64,000 nucleotides of DNA from Hibiscus mutabilis (GCA_019671005.1 CM033725.1:58191316-58255315), one strand, 5' to 3'. Positions 12,991 to 23,749 are shown, numbered from the stretch's first letter. Made by a program: numbers and translations. Notes: generated by a model not told the origin, from the letters alone.

Positions 12991-13809
12991 AATTTTTAAT
13001 CCTTAATTAGACCTACTTGTGGAAAACAAATTCTTTTAGGGTCGTGCATGAAATATTTTACCTAAAATTAATACCCTACTTAGAATTTGTTGAGCAATTA
13101 ATTAAGAGTAAAACAAGCTCTTACTTGGTAGGGATAGGGTACTCAGGGAAGAGCTTGGCTAGAATCTTGACAACCTCTCCATGGTGGAGAACGCTCTCGG
13201 CGCATATGTGCCGGCCGGAGGCCGACGGATCCTCGAAGACGAGAATGTGTGCCAAGGCAACATCTCTAACATGGACATACGCTTGAACTGAATTGGCATA
13301 GGTCTTTGCTGAGCCAGTTGAGTACTTGAGGATGTGAACAATGCTAGCATTCACAGTTGACTGCAACAACGGACCTAAGACCAACACAGGGTTTATCACC
13401 ACAAGTTCCACCCCTTTTTCCTTAGCCATTTCCCATGCCGCCTGCTCCGCCATTGCCTTCCCGTAGCAATACCAGTTCTGCAATTTCTTGTACAAAATCC
13501 GAATACACTTACAAAACCGAACCGAACTGAATCGCATACACTATTTTAAGTAAGGAAGAAAGAATATAAAGTGACCTTGGTGTTCTTGCAGAACTCAAGG
13601 TCACTCCAGCAAAACTTGTCGATGACGACGTCCGGGTTCCTATTGGGGTCCATGTACATTGCACCGATCGAGGATGTGAACACCATTCGCTGAGCCTTGG
13701 CCTCCACGGTCGCCATCATCACATTCTTAGTCCCGTTCACGGCCAGCTCCAGCATTTGTTCCTTTCATTTAATTACCAGTCACACGTGAATACCATACCC
13801 AAATTAAAA

Positions 13810-13962
13810 GTAAAAACGAAGAACCAACAACCAGTTGGACTAGTGACATGCGTCACACAATGTCCGAATTTTAATCATAATGTTGTGAATATAAAAAGGT
13901 TAGGAGGGTTGGGTTGCCTCTAAAATGAGTCTCTACCGTATTTGATCTAGATTAGTCGGTTA
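13810..13962 (+). repeat. SINE-like repeat family A inside CCR intron 2
   Basis: This is a family A copy with the blocks CAGTTGGACTAGTGACATGC, GTTGTGAATATAAAAAGG, TAGGAGGGTTGGGTTGCCTC and ATTAGTCGGTTAAGG. It fills most of the 226-bp intron between CCR exons 2 and 3 (13762-13987) and lies antisense to the gene. Splice sites on both sides remain GT and AG. Confidence 0.5.
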
Positions 13963-14484
13963 AGGTGGTTAAAAAAAAAAGACTCACAGGGTCATCAGTC
14001 AAAGGTGAAGCAGTGTGGAAAACTCTAATGCAACCATCAATGGCTTCCTTAAGAGACTGATAATGAAGAAGATCAGCTCTGTGAAGAGTAAGCCTCTCGT
14101 TTGCTCCTTCCAGCTCTCTCAAATGAGCATTCTTTAGATCATCTGAAACAAAGCAAAACAAAAAAAATCATTTCAAGTTGAAAAATAGTATACACATATA
14201 CATATATTATATATATAGTTGCATAAAAATGAGAAACCAACCAGGGTTCCTCACTGTGCCTTTGACAATGTAACCTTTCTGAAGAAGAAGCTTGACGATC
14301 CAGGAGGCGATGAAGCCACCGGCGTCGGTGACACACACGGTTTGGTTACAAGAGAGTGAGCTGTCGACTGTCATGTTTTTTCTTTTGTTGGAGGGTGATG
14401 AGATTCTTATGTTTTTGGAATCTTGTTTTGGTGATTCGTTTTTGTTTTTGTTTTTGTTTATACTTGGGATGGCAATAGGGTTAG

Positions 14485-14492
14485 TATTTATA
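14485..14492 (-). promoter_or_regulatory. TATA box of the CCR gene
   Basis: TATAAATA on the minus strand lies about 110 nt upstream of the CCR start codon (14374). That is the distance expected for a plant core promoter with a short 5' UTR. Confidence 0.55.
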
Positions 14493-14582
14493 GGGCTAAA
14501 AGATGAACAACTTGCATATTACCAACCACAAGCATTAAATGTTTTTATAATAATCGCTCAAGCCACACTTTTATACTTGTAA

Positions 14583-15655
14583 TAATTTAAAATCAGCAAT
14601 GTTGTCTATTATTTTTATTTGTATCAGTTTGATTCTCTTATAATCTTTCGAAATTAGCAACATTATCCATTCTTTTTAATTTTATTAATTTAGCCCTCAA
14701 ATTCTTAAATTATATTAATATTGTCTTTTGATTATCGTCTGATTAACAGAGTCGTTAACTTCTAGTAAATATTTATTACTACATCAATTGATTTAAAATT
14801 ACTACTCTTTGAGCCTTTAATAATGTTGAAGAAAGACATCATCTTGACATGCATGGCTTTGCTTTGACGGTACGTACACAACACAACTAAAAATTTAACC
14901 ACAAAACAGATATGGTCTTTCGTAAATCTTCAACAATAACCTAACATTTTGACTCTTTTTCCCTTTTTGTGGCTGAGATTTCCCATGTTAACAAAGTTAT
15001 TTTTTATTAAATAAAAAAAATTACATTTCAGATAACAAATGTCTAGATTCGAACTCGCAAAAAATGAGACAATATAAATACATTTAAATATAAATATCTA
15101 TAGTATATACAATATCATTATTTTTATAGTTTAATTAGATAACTCTTTTACTTTTCGATACGAAAATAATACTTTACATCTCTAAAATGTGACGTTTGTA
15201 AATTATATTTTAAAAATTAAATCTCTAATTTGTAGTTCTTTTGTTAGAAGTATTATCGAGTTTCGACAAAATTAAGTGGAAGATAAAAAATCTATCCCTA
15301 ATTATGGGAACCAAAATTTGAATCTGTGAAAAGAAAAACATCTATATCTATTGTAATTCCATGACGCTATAAAACCATATTTAACTTTCAAGAATTAATA
15401 ATTTAGTTTTATAAAAATTCTGAAAGACATATTTCATGAGTCGTGCCTTTCATATTAATTAACTGTGTCAATTCTTACGGTCTATTTTATTTTTATTTTG
15501 GTTTTTGTAGAATTTTAAATTATATTTTATTTGTTATAATATTGTAGAGTGGGTGTTGTTTTAATGATAAAATGTGTATAAAAAAGTAAGTTTATTTTAC
15601 TTGAAGTTAGTGAATCAAATTCTATTGATGACGTTTTTAGTCTTTTATTCATTTT
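14583..15655. other. spacer, no gene seen
   Basis: AT-rich DNA between the divergent CCR and CAF1 genes, with no open frame of note. Decayed repeat blocks (TTGAACCTAGATTC-like) occur near 15030-15050. Confidence 0.4.
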
Positions 15656-16130
15656 AGGTTAAGTGTAAGAAGCCCTTAAACTTTTGAAAAAAAATTGATT
15701 AACTCCTGAACTTTTTTTGCACTTAATTAAGCTTTTGGACCAAGAAATTGAATTAATTAATCCACTTGACCAATTTTGACCGTTAAATATTGACAACTTT
15801 TTCTTTAGATATTACTAACACATGATACACTACAGTTCTATCATGTTGCATTTACAGATTTCTTCAAAAAAAATATTTTTTATATGTTTTATACGTTTTT
15901 TTAGAATTTTTAAAATTTTTAAACAATTTTTAAATAAAAAATATTGTATTAGAAATATTAAGTCGACACACTGTGAGACAACACATTACACCAACAAATA
16001 AAATAAACTATCAAAATTTAATAGTCAAAACTGGTTCAAAGGTGTAATTGGTTCAATTTCTTAGTTTAATTGGGTAAAAAATTTAGTAATTTAATTAATT
16101 TTTAAAAAAAATTTAAAGACTTTTTATACC
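15656..16130. mobile_element. MITE with about 130-bp inverted repeats
   Basis: The left arm (GGTTAAGTGTAAGAAGCCC onward, with a TTGAATTAATTAATCCACTT block) matches the reverse complement of the right arm (ending AAAGACTTTTTATACC, with AATTGGTTCAATTTCTTAG). The centre is non-coding, with ATTACTAACACATGATACAC. The same family recurs at about 35470-35925. It lies about 0.5 kb upstream of the CAF1 coding region. Confidence 0.55.
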
Positions 16131-16607
16131 TTTAAATTTTTTAATTTTCGTTCTCCTTAATTTTTTAATTCATGTCTTTGCCCCTGCACGTACGATAAAA
16201 AAGCATTATATTAGTAAATACATGCTATTTCGATAAATAATAGATATATGTGCCAATTTTATATTAATCTTTTTGAGTTAAACATTAATATCTTATTAAT
16301 TCGAATCATATTTTACAAGTAATTAATATAAAAATAACACTCTCAATTTAATTTTTTTATTTAAAATAATAAATTTTGAATAAAAATATTCTATTAATTC
16401 ATTTAAATTTTTATCAAATGTGTAAACATTCATTTTTAAAAAACAAACATAAATACTCAAAAAAAAAGAAAAAAACAAACAGAAAACTGAAACCACTCTC
16501 TTTTTCTCAGGAAACAAACAAAACAATAAGCAATTAAAAAAAAACCCTTGAAAACAAAAACGACCAGTTCTTAATACCCAAAAGGAAGAAAGAAATGAAA
16601 CCCTGTT

Positions 16608-16846
16608 TTGGGACCTCCTCCAATCATATTCCGAATAGGATATCCTAGAGAGCGAAAGGAAACAACTTTCACGAATTTTCTCTCTCTAGAATCCTTCATT
16701 TTGAATCATTTTCCCCAATTCGAGGCAAGTTTCTCTTTTGATTCTCCATTTATATTTTCGTTTTTAATTTCCGAGACCAATTTCTGGGTTCATTATAGGA
16801 ATCTATATTTGATTTGGGTTTTGAATGATTTATTTTCTTCTTGCAG
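16608..16846 (+). other. CAF1 5' leader with a likely UTR intron end
   Basis: TTTTCTTCTTGCAG ending at 16846 is a strong splice acceptor just upstream of the CAF1 start, so an intron in the 5' UTR is likely. The donor is uncertain (perhaps near 16727). The frame stays open upstream of the conserved ATG, but the upstream peptide is not CAF1-like. Confidence 0.4.
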
Positions 16847-16925
16847 AACTGATAATAAAACTCGAATCCGTGTTATTAGTATTAGTTTGAAAGAAAATAA
16901 TCTCTTTTGGGGGTTTTTTCATGCG

Positions 16926-17753
16926 ATGTCTCTATTGTCAAAGAGCGGTTCAATCCAAATCCGTGAGGTATGGGACGATAATGTCGAGGAAGAATTCGCT
17001 TTGATTCGTGAAATCGTTGACGATTACCCTTATGTAGCCATGGATACCGAGTTTCCGGGGATCGTATTGCGGCCGGTAGGGCATTTCAAGAGCAGTTATG
17101 ATTATCACTATCAAACTTTGAAAGACAATGTTGATATGTTGAAGTTGGTTCAATTGGGTCTTACTTTCTCAGATGAGAAAGGGAACTTACCTACCTGCGG
17201 AACCGATAAGTATTGCATTTGGCAATTCAATTTCCGCGAGTTTAACGTTGACGAAGAAGTTTTCGCCAACGATTCCATTGAGCTTTTGAGGCAAAGTGGG
17301 ATAGATTTCAAGAAAAACAATGAGAAGGGTATTGATGCAAAGAGGTTCGGTGAGCTTTTGATGTCTTCGGGGATTGTTTTGAATGATAATGTGTATTGGG
17401 TTACTTTCCATAGCGGTTACGATTTCGGGTACTTGCTTAAACTATTGACTTGCCAGAATTTGCCGGGTATGCAGGCCGGCTTCTTTAGTTTGATAAAAAT
17501 TTACTTTCCCACTTTGTATGACATCAAGCATTTGATGAAGTTTTGCAATAGTCTGCACGGTGGATTGAACAAGCTCGCGGAGTTGTTGGAAGTGGAAAGA
17601 GTCGGGATTTGTCATCAAGCAGGTTCGGATAGTTTGCTCACGTCTTGTACATTCATAAAACTGAAGGATAATTTCTTTAGTAGATCGTTGGAAAAATATT
17701 CCGGCGTGTTATACGGTTTAGGTGTTGATAATGGACAGAGTACGCATTCCTAA
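16926..17753 (+). CDS. CCR4-associated factor 1 (CAF1) poly(A) deadenylase
   Basis: This is the catalytic 3'-5' exoribonuclease of the CCR4-NOT complex. It shortens mRNA poly(A) tails in the cytoplasm and starts mRNA decay, often in stress responses. The 275-residue protein matches the usual plant CAF1 length and lies in one exon. The DEDDh site is complete: Asp40 and Glu42 (MDTEFPG), Asp166 ([10 protein letters not shown]), His230 and Asp235 ([11 protein letters not shown]). Other conserved blocks are TYKIWQFNF-like [21 protein letters not shown] and [15 protein letters not shown]. The start at 16926 (MSLLSK...IQIREVW) was chosen because plant CAF1 proteins begin there. The frame continues upstream without homology. 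No break or odd residue is seen. The protein is highly conserved, so the function call is firm. Which of the several plant paralogues (CAF1 7/9/11 type) it is cannot be decided. Confidence 0.95.
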   Translation: MSLLSKSGSIQIREVWDDNVEEEFALIREIVDDYPYVAMDTEFPGIVLRPVGHFKSSYDYHYQTLKDNVDMLKLVQLGLTFSDEKGNLPTCGTDKYCIWQFNFREFNVDEEVFANDSIELLRQSGIDFKKNNEKGIDAKRFGELLMSSGIVLNDNVYWVTFHSGYDFGYLLKLLTCQNLPGMQAGFFSLIKIYFPTLYDIKHLMKFCNSLHGGLNKLAELLEVERVGICHQAGSDSLLTSCTFIKLKDNFFSRSLEKYSGVLYGLGVDNGQSTHS

Positions 17754-18529
17754 TGAAAAGTATAGAAATTGAAAGGAAAGGTTTGTTTGTCCGTATGAGT
17801 TTGCCTTATAACCCATACTTGAATGTACACTTTTGGCAAACAATTTTCGTAATTTTTATCAGTATTTCTTATGCTTATTGTTCTTGATCTTCTCTCTTTG
17901 ACCATTTTTATGGTTTATGTTCCTGCTAGCTATGCATTCATGTTCGGTTACATCGATTGCATAGGTTTGTCATATGTCGACCGAATGGTCATTTTCCTTC
18001 CGTTGTTATTTCATACAAGTTAAGACCTTGAGAGGGGGGAGGGGGGGGGGGGAAGGTTTTCATTGTGGAACAATATCTCTTGTTATCTTTTCCTCCGATT
18101 TTGATCTTTTTCATTACCCTCCTGTTGAAGCGACTCGAATGTGCCCATTTCCGATCGATTTTCAATCGTGTTCAGGCAGTTCTCTTTACATTTTAGTATC
18201 TTTGTACATTTTGACACAATCACTAGACGTAAATCATAAGCCACATTTAAGGGATGGCTTATTTGGAAGGGGCTTATGCCATCTCTTTTATAGGTTTCTT
18301 GATATTTTTCCCCGTATAGATACTCGTATCCGGCACTCACATGCCGAGTCCGAATAATCCATTTAGTATGTAATCTCGGGATAAGATATTGTATGGACCT
18401 TTGGTGTTCTTTTTCCGAAATAGATCCGACCTGACATCTGCTCGAGTGATCGTTTCTTTTCCTCTTTTGATATTGACATGAAGAGCAACTAGAGGACGTT
18501 AGTACTGGTTGTTCATAGTTATTTTTTTC
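17754..18529. other. CAF1 3' region and spacer
   Basis: Probable 3' UTR followed by unassigned sequence. It holds a purine/poly-G tract at 18031-18054 (GGGGGGAGGGGGGGGGGGGG). An open frame at 17974-18357 runs through this tract and has no domain. Confidence 0.4.
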
Positions 18530-18628
18530 TCGGCAAAGCCAAATGAGATTGTTGGCGAGACTCGAACTTTAATTCTTACCAAGGTGCTAATGCGTACTTA
18601 ACTAATTAAACGATCAATAGAACATCAA
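18530..18628 (-). repeat. SINE-like repeat (tRNA-type B box)
   Basis: On the minus strand the order TTAGTTAAGTACGCATTAGC (A-box-like), then AAAGTTCGAGTCTCGCC (B-box-like) resembles the tRNA-derived head of a SINE. It is not foldable by eye into a complete tRNA, so a functional tRNA gene is unlikely. Confidence 0.35.
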
Positions 18629-18629
18629 G

Positions 18630-19350
18630 TTCAACAATTACTCTTGAAATTAACTTAAACTTTGTGCAAGATAAAAATAAAATGACACTATATTGGTAAA
18701 AACATAGATTGAGTAAAAATCATATACTCTACTAACTTTGACGAAGGAAGGGTCAAACTAAAAAAGTTCATTTAAAAGGAGCTTAAATTAAATAATTCAT
18801 TTTTAGGAGGATCCAAAAGTAAAAATCCCCATTTAATTAAAAACTTAAATGGCTTAAATTAAATGTTGAGATAATGTCACATTTGAATGTTTAATGTAGT
18901 GCTGGTATTTTTAAAATATCTAATGTAACATTTGTAATTTGATAAAATGTCCGGTATAATATTATTTTTTAAAATTAATGTGATGCGTGTGCTTTGACAA
19001 AATGTATAATGTGACATTTATATGTCTATTGCAATACTTAAATTATAATTTGGTGTGTCATTACAGGACATGTAAATTTTTGTTGATTGATTTAACATGT
19101 CCAAACAATATTAACTCATGTATCATAATAAAACACGAAATAATAATTTAAGTACAACACTTATTAACATTGTTAACCCAAACACTATGATAATACACAC
19201 AATGATAGATCATATATCATATTACACATTTTGACTATTTTATCATAATACAAATGTATCACATTAAACATTTTAAAAGGTACGTATTCGTGTAATCGTG
19301 GTCTTTGTTCGAACTTATTATAATAATAAAAAAGAAGGGTAAAATTTTGA
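18630..19350. other. spacer, no gene seen
   Basis: Repeated 'AATGTGACATTT' and 'TAATGTGAC' blocks in both orientations between 18860 and 19110 suggest a decayed MITE. No coding sequence. Confidence 0.35.
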
Positions 19351-19392
19351 TACACAGGCTTGTGTAAAATTAATTTCACACAAGCCTGTGTA
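19351..19392. repeat. 42-bp near-perfect palindrome
   Basis: The 21-nt arms are inverted copies with one mismatch. The outer 14 nt, TACACAGGCTTGTG, are perfectly repeated as CACAAGCCTGTGTA with no spacer at the centre beyond the AATT core. It borders a degenerate CCCTAAA-type tract on its right. Confidence 0.8.
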
Positions 19393-19395
19393 TTT

Positions 19396-19556
19396 ACACT
19401 ATAAAAACTTAAATCCTAAATTTTTTACTCTAACCCTAAAAAACTAAACCCGCACTCTAAACACTAAACCTTAAATTCTAAATACTAACCTTAAATTCTA
19501 AATTCTACGACCTAAACCCTTAAACCTTAAACCCTAAACTAAAACCTAACTCCTAA
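19396..19556 (+). repeat. degenerate telomere-like (CCCTAAA) tract
   Basis: A run of imperfect units such as AACCCTAAA, ACTAAACC, CCTTAAACC and AACCCTAAACTA spans about 160 bp. This is typical of interstitial telomere-like or derived low-complexity repeats in plants. It lies directly upstream of the GOS11 promoter. Confidence 0.5.
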
Positions 19557-19591
19557 TGTATCAAATTTTTTTCCAAAAAAAAATGTTCTAA

Positions 19592-19770
19592 TCCCAACAA
19601 CCTTTAAAAAAATCTCAAAAAATTTCGGATCAGATCCAACTATAAATACGACAGAAGGAAGGTTGATCGAGGGATTACGCCTCCCAACAACCTTTAAAAA
19701 AATCTCAAAAAATTTCGGATCAGATCCAACTATAAATACGACAGAAGGAAGGTTGATCGAGGGATTACGC
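19592..19770 (+). repeat. tandem 89/90-bp duplication in the GOS11 promoter
   Basis: An 89-nt block starting TCCCAACAACC and ending GGGATTACGC is present twice in direct order at a 90-nt step (19592-19680 and 19682-19770). By eye the two copies are identical. Each contains TATAAATA. Confidence 0.9.
19641..19738 (+). promoter_or_regulatory. duplicated TATA boxes of GOS11
   Basis: TATAAATA occurs at 19641-19648 and again at 19731-19738 inside the tandem duplication, about 280 and 190 nt upstream of the GOS11 start codon. Either could set the transcription start. The nearer one gives a short conventional leader. Confidence 0.55.
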
Positions 19771-19927
19771 AATTTCACAAATTGGCGTTGGGATTTTGGG
19801 GTTGGGGAGCAGATTATATATCTGTTTCCAAGCAACCGCTATACCCCCAACCCCTCTTTCAAAACGCGCCGCTTTAGCCCTTCAATCCTTTCAACTCATC
19901 GGAAGAAGAATCGATCGGCGGTTAACG

Positions 19928-22900
19928 ATGGAGGTGCCTATCTCATGGGATGCTCTACGCAAACAGGTTTGTTGAATTCTTTTAAATTTTTTAAAATTCG
20001 GGGTAGAAAGTAACCTAGGGTTTTGTAATTTCATTGGATTTGATTGATTAGGATTCAATTGTTATGGAATTTTTGGATTCTTTTTGAAGTGCGTGAGTTT
20101 TCTTATTGGAATTTGTTGAAATCAAATGGAAATCCGGGATCTCGATTGCGGGTGATTATTTAGAGGAACGAATAGAGATTTTGGATTTGTTGCTCATAGA
20201 GAAAAAAAATAACACTTTCTGTTTATTTCCAACTACTGGATCTGTTTAAACTAATTAGAGCCTCAACAAAGAATTACAGTTTTGCTAAAAGCTTGATGCT
20301 TTTTCTGTTTGTTCGGTTATTTTTGTTTTTGTGATGCCGAGCTTCATTTCCCTAAAGTTGTGTGTTTTGACTTTTCTGTGCATGTTTCTTTCCCTAAATG
20401 AATGATTCAGTCTATGGTGTGTGTGGAATTTAGTTTCATTATATTTAAAAAGAGAGATTTTTTCAAATTTATGTTTTGCCAAGAATGGGGTTTACCTGTG
20501 AAGAGGAAATGCTGGAAATTCCTTTACCCACTGATGAAGATAAATGTTGTATTTCTTTGTTAAAATATTCATTTCATCTTCTTGTTTTGCTGTGCAGTTG
20601 ATATTGCAAAATAAAACTAAGGGCAATTTAACCTTTTGTCAATTCACCTGCCAACAACAATTGGGAGTTATTAATGATGTAATTAAGTTCAATCTAATGA
20701 TGTATAGGAGTTTGATTAGTTTGTTATATTACCTGGTGTAGATGATTGTGATGGCAGATACCAGTTAATTGACTACCTTCCCTGAATAAGGTAAAATGAA
20801 TTCCATCCAAAAAGTAAATGGATGATTTCTCCGCGTATGTATAGCTTGCATAACTTATATAACCGGTTCAAGAATTGACATTACTCTAGACAGGGTTCAA
20901 TAAGCATTTCCGGATAATCTATATAGGTTAAGGCTGGAAAGTATGGTTTGGGTCTCCAATATCAATTTTTTTGGGAAAAAGGTGCTTCAGAAATTTCTTT
21001 TTGGAACATCTCTCTTCACCTTTTAATCTTTTGCTAGTTAATGCCCATGTTTCATTTAGAGTTTCAAATTGTAGAGGCAATGAACTTGACATCCTTAAAT
21101 ATTTGGCATTGGGATATGCTATTGAATGAGCTTTGGTGTTAAGAACCTTTTATTTTCTCAAATGACATGGAATATATCCTGAAATAGCAATAATTGTATA
21201 ATGAATAAGTTTGTTCACTATTATTGCAGGCAAGGAAACTTGAAGCTCAGTTGGATGAGCAGATGAATTCATATCGTAAGTTGGTTTCCAATAAGGTTTC
21301 GACAAAAAATGACTCAGAAGAGAATGATATTGAATCTGGCATAAACCGATTACTAAAACAGCTACAACAAGTAAATAAGAAAATGCAAGACTGGGTCTCG
21401 TCTGGTGGATCTGAAATGGTTTCTCATACCTTGACTAGGCATCAGGAAATTCTTCAAGATCTCACTCAGGTACTGTTGTTTATAACATACTTTTTATTTA
21501 TCTGTCTGCCTAACAATCAGCATCCTTTCTGTCCCCGTAAGACGAGCTTTTTTCCCTTCTTTCTTTCAATTTAAACCTAAAACAAAAGTGGCTTCATGTC
21601 TCCAGTCTGTTTGGAAACCAATAATAAAAGCAAAGAAGAGATTGAGGGCCTTTATTAGTAAATGTTAAATGACACACATCTTCTTATCCTGAAGATATTC
21701 CAAGTATGCTTTGTTTTCACAATCATTTCTTCTTATACCCTGTATTCTAGTTTAGGTTGACATTTTCCTTAGTCTGTAGATACACTTGCAGGCTTGTAGC
21801 TTTCTGTATGCACCTTTTGGATCCTCCAAATATACATTGTTTTGCTATGAAAACTAACCTGACAGTAGGCCCGATTTAAGTGCAGGAATTCTATCATCTT
21901 CACTCTAGCCTTAGAGCTGAACAAGAACATGCTTCACTACTGGAGGATTTTAGGGAATTTGATTGGACTAGATCAGATTTGGAAGAAGGTGTGGATTCCA
22001 CAGAACATGCTCTAATTAAGGAGCGTGCAGCCGTCAGCCGGAATACAGGACATGTATGTAAGATTAATAGTAGTTAAGCATGATTACATTATTTTATTCC
22101 TTATATGGAAATGCCTTAAATGTTGGAAACTTAAGAGTTCAATAATCAATCGATTAGTAATGAGATCGAGGAGAGACAAATGGAACAAAAAGAACTCTGA
22201 ATAACATCATGGATTTAATGGCGGCTTTTTAAGTGGCTATGCATTTGTTTCTTCCTCTCATTTTTTATACCTTAATTCCTTTTACTTCATTTTAAGGTTT
22301 AAAAGGAATGGTTTACAGTTGGTTGCCAGCCTGAAAATGTTATGATAAGGTCGATCATATCATCACTGCTTGCACAAGTTTGTCAGAAAATCTTTGAGAA
22401 TTTAATATATATTCTTTATAGATCTATTTTGCAGGTGTCATCTCATTCAATTATTTAGTGGATTACAACATTTGGGATTTTTACATGACAATTATAATTT
22501 ATGACTTGCGGTTGTGGAGTATTTGATCTATGTTGTTCGGGGATATTCAGAGTTAGAGAAGTATACCTTTGACTCTAAAAAAGTAATGAACATGTTAACT
22601 TCCTAATATGGAGAGGGTGAAACAAAACTTAGTATTGTCTAACAAAGACTAATTTGGCTTCAAATTCTTGATCAAGTCCCCGTCTTTTTGACGTGTCAGA
22701 CTAGTCTTAATTTTTAAAAGCAATTAGGCACATTAAAGTGGTTGGGATCTGCAGATGCATATTAAGTTGCCAACTAAATTCTGGTTTTGTAGATGGATAA
22801 TGTGATTTCACAAGCTCAAGCAACTCTCGGTGCACTTGTCCTTCAACGTTCTACTTTTGGGGGGATTGATTCAAAACTCAGCAATGTTAGCAGCCGTCTT

Positions 22901-23246
22901 CCAACGGTATGAATACTTGCTAATGTTGCTAGTAATGTTTCAACTTTCAAGTTGCATACATTATTAAGTTCTTTAATAAGCTAAGGTTTAGGCATCTTAC
23001 ATGCTATTTTTCTATTATAATTTCCACAGTTAATCTCTGCAAGAAATGATCATAAATGATCAGATGTGCTACCTGGATTTCAATTGCTTTATCATGTTTT
23101 GACCCATACACCCGTAATGTTGTACGATGCAGGTAAATCAGATTTTGTCTTCGATAAAGAGGAAAAAGTCTATGGATACCATCATTCTTTCTCTGGTTGC
23201 ATCTGTATGCACATTTCTCATCTTCATCTACTGGTTGAGCAAGTGA
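19928..23246 (+). CDS. Golgi SNAP receptor complex member 1 (GOS11-type Qb-SNARE)
   Basis: This Qb-SNARE (GOS28/GOS1 family) helps vesicles fuse in ER-Golgi and intra-Golgi traffic. Five exons, all GT-AG and all in phase 0: 19928-19966, 21230-21469, 21886-22053, 22793-22906 and 23133-23246. They give 224 residues, matching the usual length. The N-terminus MEVPISWDALRKQ, then ARKLEAQLDEQMNSY, is the GOS11-type start (GOS12 begins differently). A helical N-terminal region contains VSHTLTRHQEILQDLTQEF and SLLEDFREFD. The SNARE motif covers roughly residues 130-187 (VISQAQATLGALVLQRSTF...KLSNVSSRLP), with Gln in LVLQRS as the likely zero-layer residue. KRKKSMD precedes a single C-terminal membrane anchor at about 203-222, with only a few residues beyond it. 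No defect is seen. The promoter carries a tandem duplication. Confidence 0.95.
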
Positions 23247-23740
23247 CAATGTAGGTAATCTATGCGTGCATGTATTTTGTGTTGCTGCCCAACCAATGAT
23301 TGTGGTGAAACAGGTTTCATCCGAGGTTTGATGCCGCGTATCGAGCTAAGAAGGGGTGTTATCTTATGTTGTAAGTTGATATTTGACATTTCTAGTGGGC
23401 ACTGCATGTTGTTGCCTTCACTATGTGATTCCCGGTTTATAGGTAAATTTCAACATTCACATATGCTTAATTTCTTTTCTTTTCTTTTATTGGGTATCAT
23501 ACATATAAGAGATCGTTTCATTCCATTGCTTTTCTCCATGAATGATTATGATTTCTTTACATGTGTCACAATTCGATTGGCTAATGGGCTATCATTTGCC
23601 ACAAAAGAGGGGCCAATAATAAATACCCTTGAATTCATTTCTAGCTTTGCTTGCACTCTAACCATTCATCATTTCTTCTCTCTACTAAAGGATACCCTTT
23701 TGGTGACATACTGATGGCAAAAAAAAAAAATACTTATCGT
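23247..23740 (+). other. GOS11 3' region
   Basis: Probable 3' UTR. A 150-codon frame at 23262-23714 lies just after the stop but has no domain and no homologue I recognise, so I treat it as chance. Confidence 0.4.
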
Positions 23741-23749
23741 CATTTATCA

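Larger units (their letters stand above)
8777..14374 (-). pseudogene. cinnamoyl-CoA reductase, split and probably inactive
   Basis: CCR reduces hydroxycinnamoyl-CoA esters with NADPH, the first committed step of monolignol synthesis in the cytosol. Exons: 14242-14374, 13988-14142, 13576-13761, 13125-13477 and 8777-8934. All donors are GT and the acceptors of exons 2-4 are AG. Exons 1-4 encode a near-complete NAD-dependent epimerase/SDR fold. It has the VFHTASP block, the catalytic Ser in VFTSSIGA and the CCR signature NWYCYGK with Tyr and Lys. Exon 5 continues with [17 protein letters not shown] and ends QEKGHLPIPPHQEDA. Defects: the first Gly of the dinucleotide motif is Asp (VTDAGGF, family VTGAGGF/Y). 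Exon 5 has a frameshift after KDLGMDL and has lost the usual LYDTVK stretch. Its acceptor reads CAA instead of CAG. A 3-kb CACTA element sits 4 nt from exon 5. If intron 4 is retained, translation stops after PIPTK at 276 residues (about 320-345 in the family). The family call is firm and inactivity is inferred. Confidence 0.85.

Noticed and set aside
14292..14582. 96-codon plus frame over the CCR start
   Set aside because: It is antisense to exon 1 and the promoter of CCR, with no domain of its own.
16608..16925. 106-codon N-terminal extension of CAF1
   Set aside because: The frame is open but the peptide has no CAF1 similarity, a strong splice acceptor ends at 16846, and the conserved protein start is the ATG at 16926.
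17974..18357. 127-codon open frame downstream of CAF1
   Set aside because: It runs through a poly-G tract, has no motif, and an equal frame exists on the opposite strand.
18540..18625. tRNA gene
   Set aside because: A- and B-box-like blocks exist, but no acceptor stem or anticodon arm pairs by eye. SINE head preferred.
19539..19835. 98-codon minus frame with a 30-residue internal repeat
   Set aside because: The peptide repeat is only the translation of the 90-bp promoter duplication. No protein family is involved.
23262..23714. 150-codon open frame after GOS11
   Set aside because: It lies in the 3' UTR position, has hydrophobic random composition and no domain. It is probably chance.
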